From NCBI GenBank assembly GCA_001563885.1, contig LKMM01000162.1, positions 1-6,179 on the forward strand: a DNA stretch of 6,179 nucleotides, in the 5' to 3' direction. Source of the stretch: Natrialbaceae archaeon B1-Br10_E2g27. Its GTDB lineage: Archaea; Halobacteriota; Halobacteria; Halobacteriales; Natrialbaceae. Shown here in pieces: positions 5,157-6,179 of this stretch (the stretch's first letter is position 1; each line of letters opens with the position of its first letter). The notes under the pieces are model-generated. The model was not told the origin of the DNA, did no database searches, and saw only the letters and a list, made by a program, of their open reading frames with translations. A program made the translations under genes and the position numbers.

Positions 5157-6086
5157 TCAGTCGGACTTTCTCGTAAACAGCAGATCACGGACCCGCTCGT
5201 ACAACGGCTCGTTTTTGTCCCCGGTGAGAGCGGCTTCCGCGAGTTCCGACATTGGGACTGGCGAACTTGGGTTGAAATCGTAACTGTACCCCGGAATATT
5301 GGCGTTTTTGTCGTGGTACTCCGGATAAGAGTCGATATGGTGGTACTTGATCGTAAACCGATCCTGACCCGGCCCGAGAACCTTGTACGTCTCGGGTGGC
5401 TCGATTCCCATCACGAGATAGCAATCCCGAATCTGACACCGCAAGTTGTAGGAAAGATAATCCCGAAGTGGATCGGCGGCGACGATCGGAACTGGTGAGA
5501 TTTCGACGCGAGCGTCCGGATCACGGTCTGGGGCATCGCCGTGGCGGTCCTTGCGCTTGTCACCTTTGGCCACGTAATAGCTCACGATGATCCCTGAAAC
5601 CGTCTCGAGTTCATCATTTTCGTCGAGATAGAGTTCCTGTTCGTACATCACCGTATTCTCGTGGCTGCTCATGTTGTCCGGCAACTCGATCGGACGGGAG
5701 ACGTCACCCGTGTCTACGCTTGGATCATCCCGATAGTGACTCAAACTCTGCTCGAGGAGTTCATCGAAAAACTGCTCCGTCTTCGCTGTCGAAAGCGCCT
5801 CGACTGCCGCTCGAGCCGTCGCCAATCGGTCGGGATGGAGATTCCACGGTAGGGTCTCGTGGCCGCGCTCTTTGTAGACGTAGTATTTTGCATAGCGACG
5901 AGACTGGCTGACGTGTTCGCTTTCCTCTAAGATGCGTTCTGCTGACTTATCGGCATAACCATCCTGCTCGTGGGCATATATTTCTCCATTACTTTTGTGC
6001 ATCTCAATTTGATGCACATTATTAGCATTATCTGTTATTTTTGTGCCGATGTCTTTCTCGTCTTCTCCAATAATATGTCCTTTCAT
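5157..6086 (-). CDS. Unrecognised 309-residue protein, second gene of a minus-strand operon
   Basis: I do not recognise a family. The ATG at 6086 is preferred because it lies 4 nt after the stop (6091-6093) of an upstream acidic protein. Longer in-frame starts (ATG 6128, TTG 6158) would overlap that gene and add non-acidic residues. The protein is soluble, with no signal or membrane segment. It opens MKGHIIGEDEKDIGTKITD, followed by a polar, charged part (about 1-80) with SRRYAKYYVYKERG. A helical part follows (86-120, with FFDELLEQSLSHY), then a beta-type strand region (about 145-175, ETVSGIIVSYYVAKGDKRK), an Asp/Arg-rich loop (178-195) and a Tyr/His-rich part (about 205-270, RDYLSYNLRCQIRDCYLVMG and FTIKYHHIDSYPEYH). 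A helical end carries LAEAALTGDKNEPLYERVRDLL. The first 30 or so codons are much more AT-rich than the rest. A nuclease or CIS cargo cannot be claimed from these motifs. Confidence 0.75.
   Translation of the reverse strand: MKGHIIGEDEKDIGTKITDNANNVHQIEMHKSNGEIYAHEQDGYADKSAERILEESEHVSQSRRYAKYYVYKERGHETLPWNLHPDRLATARAAVEALSTAKTEQFFDELLEQSLSHYRDDPSVDTGDVSRPIELPDNMSSHENTVMYEQELYLDENDELETVSGIIVSYYVAKGDKRKDRHGDAPDRDPDARVEISPVPIVAADPLRDYLSYNLRCQIRDCYLVMGIEPPETYKVLGPGQDRFTIKYHHIDSYPEYHDKNANIPGYSYDFNPSSPVPMSELAEAALTGDKNEPLYERVRDLLFTRKSD
5996..6018. repeat. 8-bp inverted repeat inside the 309-residue gene
   Basis: TGTGCATC (5996-6003) and GATGCACA (6011-6018) form a perfect 8-bp stem with a 7-nt loop in the AT-rich 5' part of the gene, about codons 23-30. 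In the mRNA it would form a stem close to the start codon region. It may affect translation, or be a chance result of the local His/Met/Gln codons. Confidence 0.5.
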
Positions 6087-6090
6087 ATAT

Positions 6091-6179
6091 CTAGAATTTT
6101 GTGCTACTACCGTCAGTATCCTCGTCATCGTCGGCCTGCTCAGTCTCGGATTCGGCAATCCGTGCCTCGAGCCACTCGC
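6091..6179 (-). CDS. C-terminal end of an acidic protein (5' end beyond right edge)
   Basis: On the minus strand one frame reads from the window edge (first whole codon at 6177) to TAG at 6091-6093. It gives about 28 residues of strongly acidic sequence, including EWLEARIAESETEQADDDED and ending GSSTKF. This is a typical haloarchaeal acidic C-terminus, much more convincing than the overlapping frame that would extend the next gene. The next gene's ATG starts 4 nt after this stop, so both are probably one operon. Too little is visible to name a family or function. Confidence 0.6.
   Translation of the reverse strand, partial: EWLEARIAESETEQADDDEDTDGSSTKF

Overview
The window reads as haloarchaeal accessory DNA. 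Its genes encode acidic proteins, one regulator has the Bat (bacterio-opsin activator) domain set almost confined to haloarchaea, and CTCGAG is extremely frequent (26 by my count, in genes and gaps alike), as I recall for Natrialbaceae-type genomes. GC content is moderate, with local AT-rich patches. Genus and replicon cannot be told from this sequence.

Left part (1-2401, + strand): the 3' end of what looks like a contractile injection system (CIS, phage-tail-like) operon. The first gene is open at the left edge. It encodes a long disordered Ser/Thr/Gln/Pro-rich protein with an internal 414-bp-period duplication, an Arg/Ser dipeptide tract and a short helical C-terminus. It overlaps by ATGA the next gene, a CIS tube/baseplate-hub protein of the Afp7/Pvc7 type (N-terminal FNPxEY domain plus C-terminal LysM). 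No spike, gp25-like or baseplate gene follows; the operon stops there.

Middle (2398-4101, - strand): a Bat-type regulator (PAS, GAF, BAT-associated domain, HTH_10) converges on the CIS gene with a 4-bp tail-to-tail overlap. Its start has a candidate leaderless promoter (TATA-like element about 26 nt upstream) directly abutted by a 15-bp palindrome. A gap of about 420 bp (4102-4520) without a convincing gene follows.

Right part (4521-6179): a small acidic helical protein (- strand, with a good Shine-Dalgarno). Then a gap of about 300 bp in which a palindromic TATA element precedes a stretch able to fold into two strong consecutive hairpins and a C-rich loop, a candidate non-coding RNA or a leaderless 55-codon ORF. 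Last come two tightly spaced minus-strand genes: an unrecognised 309-residue protein, and the C-terminal 28 or so residues of an acidic protein that enters from the right edge. Its stop codon, four bases before an ATG, sets the start of the 309-residue gene.

How they fit together: only the two left genes are clearly part of one machine. The Bat-type sensor-regulator is a plausible local regulator by position only. The right-hand genes have no demonstrated link to the CIS and could be cargo, neighbours or unrelated accessory genes.
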